64,000 bases of DNA from Endozoicomonas sp965196975 (GTDB lineage Bacteria > Pseudomonadota > Gammaproteobacteria > Pseudomonadales > Endozoicomonadaceae), in the NCBI RefSeq assembly GCF_965196975.1, contig NZ_OZ239981.1:496001-560000 (forward strand), written 5' to 3'. The position numbers and the translations under genes are program-made. The notes beneath the pieces were generated by a model. It ran no database searches, was not told the DNA's origin, and saw nothing but the letters and a program-made list of their open reading frames with translations. How positions within the stretch are numbered: the stretch's first letter is position 1; each line of letters begins with the position of its first letter. Positions 19,283 through 28,113 of the stretch are shown piece after piece.

Positions 19283-20720
19283 GCGGAATCTTTAGCGATG
19301 CTGCTACCGCTTCAATTTCATTAGGCAGCTTTTTCAGGGCTGATAGCGCCGTGAGATGGCCCACGGTGAAGTAATGAGCAACGGTATTCAGAACCAGTAA
19401 TGCCATGGTTCCATAGAACATTCCCAGCGGGTTGCCTGGCTGATTGAAGAAAAAGATATATCCCAGACCCAATACCATTCCGGGGATCGCCACTGGCAGC
19501 ATGGTCATGACCTGAATCAGCCATTTGATGGAGGCTGCCATTTTGACTTTTTCCACGCAGTAGGCCGTGATAAAAATGACCAGCGTCCCCACTATTGCTG
19601 TGTCTGTGGCGAGTTTTATTGAATTGAAAAATGGTACCCAACCCTGGGCACTGAAATTTTCAAATCGATAGCTCTGCAGGGAAAGCTCGAGATTCCAGGG
19701 CCAGAATGTCACCAGAGAGCCATATACCGCCATGGCAATAATCGACAGTATGGCCATGATCATCAGGCTGCAGATCACCAGAAATACTCGGTCGCGAACT
19801 GGGTGGGGGTCAGGCTGATAAGCGACAGAACGGGAGCCAAAGAGTTCTTTCTGCCTCTTTTGAACCCTGCGGTCGACCAGAAAAGCGATGATCGCCGGCA
19901 GTAACAGCAGCACGCTGATAACGGCACCCATGGCAAAGTTCTGCTGCCCTACCACCTGCTTATAGATGTCCGTGGCCAGAACATTGTATTGGCCGCCAAT
20001 CACCTTTGGCACACCAAAGTCCGTGACTACCAGGGTAAAGACAACCGCAGTAGTGCTGATCAGGCCAAACTTGGCTGCCGGTAATGTGACCGTCAGAAAA
20101 GTCCGCAGTGCTTAAGATTTCATGACTCTGGCGGATTCATAGAGTCTGGCGTCGGAGGTGGATAATGCAGTGTTCAGTATCAATAGTGCATGGGGAAAGG
20201 TCCAGAATACCAGGCCAATAACAATACCGATGATGCCGTAAACCGAATGTCCCATCAGTAAGTCTCTGACAACGCCCTGATTGCCGAAAAGGTAGATCAT
20301 GCTGATCGCCGGTAGCAGCGATGGTGCCAGAATGGGTAGCATACCCAGAACCTTGAAGACTGTTTTGCAGGGCATACAGGTTCGGGTCAGGCCATAGGCG
20401 AATAGAAACGCCAGAGTGACCACAATACCTGTAACCACAAAGCCGATCATCAGGGTATTGGAAATGGACTGGGTCAGGGCATGACTGCCCAGGTATTCTG
20501 CAAAGTTGCTGATGCCGACAAAACGGCCCTGGCTATCCTGAACACTTCGGGCCAGCATGGCCATCAGTGGTAGCAGAAGTGTTATCAGCAGATAGAGAAA
20601 TACTCCGGTAATGCAGAGCGCGGAAACCAGCTTGCCAGTGTTGAAAACAGGACGCCTCTGGCTGGTTTCTCTGTATAGCGGTCTATTGGCGGTGGTAGAA
20701 AGATCCATGATCAGCATTCC

Positions 20721-21491
20721 TTACTCTGCGGGAAAAACATGAATATGCTGTTCCTGGATGACCAGTCGGGATTCGCAGCCAGGGTGCAGGCTGAGGTTGG
20801 CCAGTTGATGAACCGGAACATCCACTTTTATGGTGAAGGTTGATGTCCAGCCCAGTGGGTTGCAGCTTGCCCTGACGAAAGTCCCTTGAAACTCCATTGT
20901 TTCAACCTGCACTGGTAACTCGGTAATTCCCTCACCGAATGTCAGATCCTCCGGGCGGATACCCAGTAAAACTTTTCCACAGCGGGAACGCTGTGGGGCA
21001 AGTGCCAGTGGTTGATTTGCCAGCATGGTCTGATTCTGAGGGTTTACTTCTGCTTCCATAAAGTTCATGGCGCCGACGAACTCTGCGACAAAGCGAGAGG
21101 CTGGGTTTTGATAGATCTCTTTGGGTGTACCAACCTGTTCAATATGGCCGTGATTCATCACCACAATTCGGTCGGCCATCGCCATGGCTTCTTCCTGGTC
21201 GTGAGTGACCATAATGGTGGTGATTCCCAGTCGCTTCTGCAGTGAACGAATGGTTTCTCTCAACTTGACTCGAACCCTGGCGTCCAGAGCTGACAGTGGT
21301 TCATCCAGCAGCAGTAATCCGGGAGATAACGCCAGAGCACGGGCCAGGGCCACCCTTTGCTGCTGTCCACCGGAAAGCTGACAGGGAAATTTATCCCCCG
21401 CATCCGACAGTCCAATGGTCTCAAGCCATTTGGCTACTGTCGTTTGAACCGTTTCCCGTGAAAGGCTCTGGTTTTGAAGGCCAAAACCAAT
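20721..21491 (-). pseudogene. 5'-truncated ATPase subunit of the phosphonate ABC transporter
   Basis: The reading frame retains the ABC signature LSGGQQQR, Walker B LLLLDEPLSALD, the H-loop THDQEEAM and the C-terminal TOBE-like domain, ending 3 bp before the permease start. Homology stops near IGFGLQ at about 21490. The first 90-100 residues, including Walker A and the Q-loop, are missing. The break coincides with an IS-end remnant at 21492-21585. Without Walker A the product could not bind ATP normally. The C-terminal length and regulatory domain are normal. Confidence 0.82.
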
Positions 21492-21585
21492 AGTGATGAT
21501 CTGGTCATCAATATTCCTGAGGTTAAAGCAATTATGAATGATCCTGATAGCATTCTTTAGGGCTGTTTATGAAATATCCGGGCTA
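21492..21585 (+). mobile_element. 3'-end remnant of an insertion sequence
   Basis: An open frame on the plus strand ends at a TAG at 21558-21560 with a protein-like tail (NIPEVKAIMNDPDSIL). About 3 bp later comes GTTTATGAAATATCCGGG plus CTAG (21564-21585). The same terminal sequence bounds the 170-bp foldback elements at 25208 and 44244. I infer that this is the 3' end of the parent IS, left after a deletion that also removed the 5' part of the ATPase gene. Confidence 0.5.
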
Positions 21586-21676
21586 GGTTGATAGGTTTCA
21601 ACCAGATTTTGGGTTGTTCAGGGAAAATTCACCGGAAGGGAACTAATTATCATAAGCTGAACTCAATATAGGTTAT

Positions 21677-21763
21677 TGTCCCGAAATAATTTCGACATTT
21701 GATTCCCGCATTGCCTATATAGAGGGCTGCATCAGGATGGAACGTCGAAATTATTTCGGGACA
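21677..21763. repeat. Inverted repeat (20-bp perfect arms)
   Basis: TGTCCCGAAATAATTTCGAC at 21677-21696 is matched by its exact complement at 21744-21763, with 47 bp between. It lies in the 264-bp gap (21586-21849) before the lyase-like gene; nothing else is seen there. It could be a small foldback transposon or a long regulatory hairpin for the gene 86 bp downstream. Confidence 0.75.
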
Positions 21764-21849
21764 AATCCTAGGAGCATATGAAGATCTTCAGTTGGTTCGA
21801 GAGATGACAACAATATTGAGTGATATTAATTTGAGGCTGTAGACATATT

Positions 21850-23886
21850 ATGGACAACATACCGTCAATTGAACAGGGGGCAAACAGGGTTTTATTCAAC
21901 CCTGTACCAGCAGCTGACATGGCACGGAATAAATCGACTTGGTATGGCTGGCTGTGTAATAAGGCCGGTGATTTTGTCGATGCAATCCCCAATCCTGCCT
22001 ATTATATTTGCAAGTCTCCAGGAGTTATTCTCACTGGCCTTGCACTTTTTGCCAGAGGCGTTGCCGTATGTGATGCATCACCACTTCGTAACCCTGTTAA
22101 TACCACACTTCCTGAAGGCCGTTCGCAATGGAGTCCAGTCCCTTCTAATCCAGTGCCTATCAGGGATATGAAAGGCCCTTTAAAAACAACACAAAATGGT
22201 GAATTTGTCAGGGTTGGAAAAACTGATGATAAAGGTTTTTATCCTGTTCAGGAAAAGGTAGGAAAAAAAAACAGAAGATTGTATAGATTCCAGCTTCGTG
22301 ACTACCACGATAATTCATTAAAAAGGGCAACCAATAAAGATGGAAGCCCGTGCCCCCCATCAAAGCCAGGTACTAACAAGTGTAAAGGCAGGGCTGAATT
22401 GTCTAATTGCTTTCCCCCCTCTTCCCTGAAACATGTTTCCAAAAAAGAGGCAAAGTTTATCCGTGCTTCCAAAGCTATACTTAACAACTGTTCCGGCGTT
22501 ATTAAAAACGGGGGCAAAGCCAGAATAACAATGGACCTTCAGTTCAAGGAGCTTGGGCCAGCCATTATTTTTCAGCTGCATGGCCTTCCCGACCGATGGC
22601 TCTACAAAAGCCCTGGTGACCCTGACACGACCTACCGTTTGCCTCCCGACACATCGGCCAAAACATACACCTTAATGAAGAATAATGGCATGCGTTTCGA
22701 GCAGGGCGGATACCCTCCATTAACCCTTGCCATCGAGAAGGACCATGGAAAATATTTTCTGGTTATGACCGCCAGGGCAGACTATGCCATGTTCAGTGAA
22801 AAATTCCCTCGATGCAACCTGAAGTTCTCTGAGGAAACGACCACAATGAATGAGGCAGAGTGCTGTAATAATGAACGGGATATCAGCTACATTTTTTCCC
22901 ACCCCATCTCCACAGATATGGATTGGATGAAAGTCTGGATCGACGTGGAAACAAGTGACTTTTCCGCTGAAATACCGACAGAAGGGTCAATAAAGGTCTG
23001 GATAAACGGTAATATGGTTGCACACTCCAGAACATACTTGGGTAGAAATGATGCCCCGGAGCGAGGCGGGAGTGGCTTATATGCTAAATTCGGCCTATAC
23101 CGATCCAGTGATGAACCGGTTGAAGTTCTCTTTCGTGACCCGGTAATCAATACCAGCCCTGACGACTCCGGCATGGTGGAAACACTTAGCCCTGTACCAG
23201 TGAAAAATACCTGTCGCCCACTGGCTCAAGGGAGTGAGTTGAAATCGACACCTAAGCCTGTTCATAAAAATAGCACTTTGACCTATTCCCCAGGTACGAC
23301 AGCTCTCACACCCAATAGCTCTTCTTCTGAGAAGCCAATGAGTATCTCTTCGGGGTCCTTGACCCAACCAACAACCAGGGCTCCAACCTCTTTAGCCGAC
23401 CATAACGGACTGATAACGTCTTACCGGTCAACGGTATTGCAAACGGAGTTACCCGGCAGCACCTCAACAAAAGATTTAAAATCTGTTGGAGCCACCCATC
23501 AGAAACCAACCACCCTATACACAGAGGGAGAGGGTAAAGTGAGCTCATTGGGTAGCACTCCGGGTGGTTCCCCACAAGCAACAGAGAATATTACTCCAAG
23601 CGACTCAACAACCCCCGAAAGCCCTGTCACAACGATTTACAACAGGGGTACTCCGGCTAACGGCACTGAACCAAGAGAACCCACAGCAAAAGAAGCTGGT
23701 TGCACATATTATGGCCATATCATCAGCTATGGTTTCAATGGCTTATGTGCGTTGGTATTGTCTGGCTTATGGCTCAATAAGCTGCTCAACAGGCGACAGC
23801 CCAATGGCAACAATACAGCAGATTCGGAACCCAATGATGCAGGGCTATTGCAGCAAGCTGGAAAGACGGAGGAGACCTCAATGTAA
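21850..23886 (+). CDS. Polysaccharide-lyase-like protein with Ser/Thr-rich stalk and C-terminal membrane anchor
   Basis: 678 residues. A hydrophobic stretch lies at about 57-76 (GVILTGLALFARGVAV) behind an unusually long N-region. A beta-rich domain follows (about 200-450) with features of the heparin-lyase-I type jelly roll (AIIFQLHGLPDR, WMKVWIDVETSDF, GSIKVWINGNMVAHS, GLYAKFGLYRS). A Pro/Ser/Thr-rich mucin-like stalk (about 455-610) leads to one transmembrane helix near 620-640 and a short polar tail. This suggests a surface-tethered glycan-binding or glycan-cleaving enzyme, possibly acting on host glycosaminoglycan or algal polysaccharide. Catalytic residues cannot be assigned, so lyase activity is inferred from fold-like motifs only. 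Confidence 0.6.
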   Translation: MDNIPSIEQGANRVLFNPVPAADMARNKSTWYGWLCNKAGDFVDAIPNPAYYICKSPGVILTGLALFARGVAVCDASPLRNPVNTTLPEGRSQWSPVPSNPVPIRDMKGPLKTTQNGEFVRVGKTDDKGFYPVQEKVGKKNRRLYRFQLRDYHDNSLKRATNKDGSPCPPSKPGTNKCKGRAELSNCFPPSSLKHVSKKEAKFIRASKAILNNCSGVIKNGGKARITMDLQFKELGPAIIFQLHGLPDRWLYKSPGDPDTTYRLPPDTSAKTYTLMKNNGMRFEQGGYPPLTLAIEKDHGKYFLVMTARADYAMFSEKFPRCNLKFSEETTTMNEAECCNNERDISYIFSHPISTDMDWMKVWIDVETSDFSAEIPTEGSIKVWINGNMVAHSRTYLGRNDAPERGGSGLYAKFGLYRSSDEPVEVLFRDPVINTSPDDSGMVETLSPVPVKNTCRPLAQGSELKSTPKPVHKNSTLTYSPGTTALTPNSSSSEKPMSISSGSLTQPTTRAPTSLADHNGLITSYRSTVLQTELPGSTSTKDLKSVGATHQKPTTLYTEGEGKVSSLGSTPGGSPQATENITPSDSTTPESPVTTIYNRGTPANGTEPREPTAKEAGCTYYGHIISYGFNGLCALVLSGLWLNKLLNRRQPNGNNTADSEPNDAGLLQQAGKTEETSM

Positions 23887-24258
23887 ATTCACTCCCTCAT
23901 TTTACCCGTGCAAAAAGTTTGCACTGGCAAAATTGCTGGCGAAAATAGAGCGCTCTGTATTTCTGCAGGGAAAAACAAGGCGCTTGTAAAAGAAAAAGAT
24001 CTGCGTTTATCTGTCTTTCACCACACCAATTGATATTTTCCTGAAACCTGTTGTCAAAGGGCTGATCAGATATTCAGGGATATTGTTTTGCCACCTTTTC
24101 AATACCAGTTCAAAAGCCTTAACCACCTTGGCTTAGTTGCTGCGATGTGCCGGGAACTAAAGATAACGCCATGTGCGACTTTTAGGTTTGCATAAGGAGA
24201 CATGACTGATCCTGCTTTCTGCTATTAAAAGCAGTAGAAAGCAAAGAAGGTTTCAGTC

Positions 24259-25149
24259 ATGCCCGTTGAAGAGTTTATCACTACAGTCTACTGCTTGATC
24301 GACGATTTGGTAAAAGAGCTTTTTCCTGTACCACTGCGACTTCGAGGGTTTCCACCAAAGCTCACTGATAGTGAAGCGATCACCATGGAAGTTGTCGGTG
24401 AATGGCTTGGGCATCATAAGGACACTGAGATTTGGAAGTATTTTACCCGACACTGGCGACACCTGTTTCCTGACATTCCTTCACGCTCGGCATTTGTCAA
24501 ACAGGCCGCCAACTTATGGCATGTGAAACAACGACTGCAAATTCGTATAGTCCAGATGATGCATGCAGATAATGCAGATATCCATTTAATCGATGGTTTT
24601 CCGATTGATGTTGTCGTCAGAACCCGTGCACCACAGAGCCGTATCTTTAAAGCTGAGGCTGGTTATGGTTACTGCGCTTCCAAGGACAAGAAGTTCTATG
24701 GCTTTCAGGGGCATTTGCTGGTTGAAGCACGAGGGATTCCTGTGGGTTTTACTCTGACCGCAGCGAACGTAGATGAGCGTGATGCAGCCTATGACATGCT
24801 CGAGACCATTTCTGGCCTCTTGCTTGGCGATAAGGGCTATATAAGGCCTGAGTTTAAAGCTGATTGTCAGGAATTAGGTATTGATCTTCAGACGCCACTG
24901 AGAAAAAACATGCAAGATGAACGTCCGAAGTCGTTTGTAAAGCTGGTATTACGGGTACGACGGAGAATAGAAACAGTGATAGGTCAATTGACAGAGCGCT
25001 TTGAAATAGAAAAGTGCCATTGTCGAGATAGATGGCATATGACATCACGTATCGCTCGGAAGTTACTGGCACATAATATTGGTTCTTATCTGAATATAAT
25101 TGCTGGTCGTCCTGCAATACAGTTTGAGAACCTTATTTCCGAAGATTAA
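24259..25149 (+). CDS. IS982-family transposase
   Basis: 296 residues, intact. The DDE core is visible as Asp in IHLIDGFPIDVV, Asp in LLGDKGYI and Glu in RRRIETVIGQL. GYGYCASKDKKFYGFQGH between them is characteristic of the family. The N-terminal LTDSEAITMEVVGEWLG helices are conserved too. The protein is identical to that of copy B, so either copy could supply active transposase. Confidence 0.95.
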   Translation: MPVEEFITTVYCLIDDLVKELFPVPLRLRGFPPKLTDSEAITMEVVGEWLGHHKDTEIWKYFTRHWRHLFPDIPSRSAFVKQAANLWHVKQRLQIRIVQMMHADNADIHLIDGFPIDVVVRTRAPQSRIFKAEAGYGYCASKDKKFYGFQGHLLVEARGIPVGFTLTAANVDERDAAYDMLETISGLLLGDKGYIRPEFKADCQELGIDLQTPLRKNMQDERPKSFVKLVLRVRRRIETVIGQLTERFEIEKCHCRDRWHMTSRIARKLLAHNIGSYLNIIAGRPAIQFENLISED

Positions 25150-25207
25150 AAAACGGAAAGCAAATAATTGCGTGATTTTGAAGATACAACTTGGACTTAC
25201 CATCATG

Positions 25208-25377
25208 CTAGCCCGGATATTTCATAAACGTGCTCCCGTTCTCGCTTGTCCTTTGCCGCCCTAAGGGAGTTTTGCTCGGTCGACCGTACTCCCCGGTACG
25301 GCACTCCCTCACAAAATCCCTTAGGGCGACAAAGTCCTGCCCGAGATTCGGGGCAGTTTATGAAATATCCGGGCTAG
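25208..25377. mobile_element. 170-bp foldback (MITE-like) element nested in IS982 copy A
   Basis: It begins CTAGCCCGGATATTTCATAAAC and ends with the exact complement, giving 22-bp perfect terminal repeats. Inner arms (CGCCCTAAGGGA...TCCCTTAGGGCG) also pair, so almost the whole element can form one long hairpin. CTAG at each end is either part of the terminal repeat or a 4-bp target duplication. It is non-coding and lies past the transposase stop. Confidence 0.85.
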
Positions 25378-26200
25378 TAATTTGAGATAGTTTCAGACAA
25401 AGTCGCACATCGCGTAAAGATAGCCGAATATATTGATGCGCGCATAACCAATGACTCCGATGTACGTAATGTCACGATTGGACAGGCTGTTGTCGAAATG
25501 ATCATCAATGGTCTGGGCTTTACAGGACAGACTCTGTATATGTTTCCTGATTTTTATGAGGACAAGCCGATCGATCGGCTCATTGGCGAAGGCATCCAGG
25601 CTGAACATTTGAACGACAAGGTACTGGGGCGAGCCCTCGACAGCCTTTACGACGCTGGCATCAGTGACTTGTATCTGCACCTTGCTGTTAAGGTCGTTAA
25701 TCATCTGAAGCTGCCCTGCAAGGCATTAAATCTGGACGGCACCAGCTTTCATGTGGATGGTGGCTACAACAGTAATAACGACCCTGATGACTTGAAGTGC
25801 ATCCATATCTGCCGCGGTTACAGCCGCGAACACCGGCCTGACCTGAAGCAGGTGGTCTTGCAGTTAATGACCGAGAATGAGGCCGGTATTCCTGTGTTCA
25901 TGGCGCCTGCCAGCGGTAATGTGAACGATAAAACCTGCTTTCAGGAGATTATCAAAAACCATCTGTCGTGTTTCAGGGCTGCTTTGAATAGCCGCTACCT
26001 GGTCGCTGATGCCGCCCTGTACGTTGCTGAAACCCTTCAGTTACTTGATGATCAAAAACAGCGGTTTATCTCCCGGGTGCCTTTGAATATCAAGGATGCA
26101 AAGCAACTGGTCGGCAAAGCGTCTGCTGTATCGCTGAAGCCTGTTGAAGGCTACGAGGATTATTACTTTGCACAAGTTCCTTCCACCTATGGGGATGTTG

Positions 26201-26755
26201 GGTATCGACTAACTGATCAGTTCAGCGAACAAGTGCATTCAGGGTGTTCCCGGTTTTGGTCTGGTGATCGCCCGTGAGCATTTACTGGCGAAATGCGCCC
26301 ATCAGGCTCGCTCTCTGTCCCTTGACCTTTATGCTCAGTGGCGCTGCATGGAAGACCATCACGGCAAGTGGCGTTTTACTTCACCGACTCATACGGTCAG
26401 AGCCTTCTACCAGGCGCTGGAAGAGTTGCATCAGGAAGGTGGGGTTGCTGCCCGTTATCAGCGATACCAGAATAATCAGAAACTGCTGGTTCAGGGGATG
26501 GAAGAACTGGGCTTTGAGTGCCTGTTACCCCATGAAATGCATTCCCCTTTTATTACCTCTTTTCGATCGCCACAGCATCCTTAATATCAATTTGACCGTT
26601 TCTATCAGTTGCTCAAACAGCAGGGCTTTGTGATCTATCCAGGCAAAGTATCGGATGCTGATTGTTTCCGGATTGGCAATATCGGTGAAGTGTATCCCCA
26701 GGATATTGCTGCACTGGTTCAGGCCATTGCCAGCAGCATGTACTGGGAGCAGTGA
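26201..26755 (+). pseudogene. phnW: phnW remnant (2-aminoethylphosphonate:pyruvate aminotransferase)
   Basis: Only the C-terminal half or so of the aminotransferase is left: LISSANKCIQGVPGFG (with the PLP-binding Lys region) through the RIGNIGEV tail, ending at TGA 26753-26755. The reading frame carries two nonsense codons, TAA at 26210-26212 in the conserved GID-x-LISS segment and TAA at 26582-26584 after SPQHP. The 5' part has been replaced by the IS1634-like remnant. PhnW would convert AEP to phosphonoacetaldehyde. The stop overlaps the start of pbfA (TGATG), showing that it was the first gene of a phnW-pbfA-phnX operon. Confidence 0.9.
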
Positions 26756-28110
26756 TGGTTATGGTTGAATCACTGAACAGTGAAGGTGATATCAATAGCA
26801 CTGAAGAACGCGCCCGCTGGCAGGCAACGCTTGACCATCAGGAAACCCAGAAGTTACTGGATGAAGATGCCCGTTACTTTCTCGATCAGTCCATGTCGAC
26901 CCCCTGTCTGGATGTGCTGACCCGGGCAGAAGGGATTTATATAGAGGATGTCCGTGGCATGCGTTATATGGATTTCCATGGCAATAATGTTCACCAGTTG
27001 GGTTACGGACACCCAGTCGTGGTGAAACGTGTCCGGGATCAACTGGATACGCTGCCTTTTTCACCAAGACGCTTTACTAACCCGGCCGCTATTGAGTGTG
27101 CCCGAAAACTGGCAAGCCTTTGTCCGGACGATTTGAATCGTGTTCTGTTTGCTCCGGGCGGAACATCGGTTATCGGGATGGCATTGAAAATGGCCAGGCT
27201 GGTGACCGGCAACCATAAAGTGGTTTCCCTCTGGGACTCTTTTCATGGCGCGTCGCTGGATGCCATTGGTGTGGGGGGGGAGGCTTGCTTTCGAACGGGT
27301 ATGGGGCCGTTAACGCCGGGTGTAGAACGTATTCCACCTCCGGTCAGTTATCGGGGGGTGTGGCCAGGGGAGGATGGTTCTGATGTCCATTATGCTGACT
27401 ATCTGGAATACGTTATTGAGAAAGAAGGCGGAATCGGCGCCTTTATTGCCGAAACGGTCCGCAATACCGATGTGCAGGTTCCCAGTCAGGCGTATTGGCA
27501 GCGGATCAGGGAGATTTGTGACCGTCACAATGTATTACTGATCATTGATGAAATACCCAATGGAATGGGCAGAAGCGGTGAGTGGTTCACCTTTCAGCAC
27601 TACGGCATCACTCCGGATATTCTGTGTATTGGCAAGGGGCTTGGTGGCGGTATTGTGCCTATGGCAGCGATGATAACCAGAGATCGCTTTAATATCGCAC
27701 CGTCTATTTCCCTCGGGCATTACACCCATGAAAAAAGCCCCGTTGGCTGTGCGGCTGCCCTGGCCACCATAGAGGTGATCGAGCAGGAAAACCTGCTTCA
27801 GAAAGTGAAGGCGGATGACGCTTTCCTGCGAGATCGTTTGGGGGCGATGAAAGCCAGGTATCCCATTATCGGAGATGTCAGAGGTATTGGCCTTTTATGG
27901 GGTATTGAACTGGTGACTTGTACTGAGAAAAAGACCAGAGCCACCGCAGAAGCTGAAAAGGTGCTCTATCGATGCCTTGAAGGTGGGCTCAGTTTTAAGG
28001 TTTCTCAGGGCAATGTACTGCAGTTGAGTCCACCATTGACGATTGAGCGTCAGGACCTGGTACGAGCACTGAATATTATTGAACAGGCAATTTCGGACAT
28101 TGAGGTATAG
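26755..28110 (+). CDS. pbfA: PbfA-type PLP enzyme, (R)-1-hydroxy-2-aminoethylphosphonate ammonia-lyase
   Basis: A class-III aminotransferase-fold protein of 451 residues, starting at ATG 26755, which overlaps the phnW stop. Motifs include GNNVHQLGYGHP, the Gly-rich FAPGGTSVIG, Asp in LLIIDEIPNGMGRSG and the Schiff-base Lys in CIGKGLGGG. Fold alone would say aminotransferase. The PbfA call rests on its place between phnW and phnX, the arrangement described for AEP-degrading vibrios. There PbfA eliminates ammonia from R-hydroxy-AEP to give phosphonoacetaldehyde, the PhnX substrate. The gene is intact although phnW is dead. Confidence 0.75.
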   Translation: MVMVESLNSEGDINSTEERARWQATLDHQETQKLLDEDARYFLDQSMSTPCLDVLTRAEGIYIEDVRGMRYMDFHGNNVHQLGYGHPVVVKRVRDQLDTLPFSPRRFTNPAAIECARKLASLCPDDLNRVLFAPGGTSVIGMALKMARLVTGNHKVVSLWDSFHGASLDAIGVGGEACFRTGMGPLTPGVERIPPPVSYRGVWPGEDGSDVHYADYLEYVIEKEGGIGAFIAETVRNTDVQVPSQAYWQRIREICDRHNVLLIIDEIPNGMGRSGEWFTFQHYGITPDILCIGKGLGGGIVPMAAMITRDRFNIAPSISLGHYTHEKSPVGCAAALATIEVIEQENLLQKVKADDAFLRDRLGAMKARYPIIGDVRGIGLLWGIELVTCTEKKTRATAEAEKVLYRCLEGGLSFKVSQGNVLQLSPPLTIERQDLVRALNIIEQAISDIEV

Positions 28111-28113
28111 ATC

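Larger units (their letters stand above)
17386..20717 (-). pseudogene. Broken fused 2-aminoethylphosphonate ABC transporter permease
   Basis: One original reading frame of about 575 codons coding a two-module, many-helix permease of the kind found next to AEP-degradation genes. It is broken twice. An in-frame TAA at 20112-20114 interrupts the conserved ARVMKS-x-ALRTF segment, with the same frame continuing on both sides. An IS66-family element at 17684-19282 splits the C-terminal module. Removing the element and one copy of its 8-bp duplication restores the frame as LKIP-QYRTFFKVSLP. Both ABC-permease modules are otherwise well preserved (TDFGVPKVIGGQYN, MLPVAIPGMVLGLG). It would import AEP or a similar phosphonate. 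With two lesions it should be non-functional. Confidence 0.88.
24166..25415 (+). mobile_element. IS982-family element, copy A (1250 bp)
   Basis: The ends ACGCCATGTGCGACTTT and its near-complement (one mismatch in 17) are flanked by 7-bp direct repeats AAAGATA at 24159-24165 and 25416-25422. The total length of 1250 bp appears identical to the copy at 43202-44451. It contains one transposase gene and, downstream, a 170-bp foldback element. Without that insert it is about 1080 bp, a normal IS982 size. Confidence 0.95.
24061..26198 (+). pseudogene. IS1634-like transposase remnant, split by IS982 and fused to phnW
   Basis: The 5' part (FQYQFKSLNHLGLVAAMCRELKI, ending at 24165) continues after the IS982 insertion as AEYIDARI... 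in the same frame when one 7-bp duplication is removed. The following domain has the DUF4277/IS1634 look: VEMIINGLGFTGQTLYMFPDFY, LNLDGTSFHVDG with a catalytic Asp, and YLVADAAL with a second. Transposase homology ends near TYGDV (about 26198), where phnW sequence begins. The C-terminal third and terminal repeats are missing, and no clear start codon is seen. It is a dead element that was present before the IS982 landed. Confidence 0.82.
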
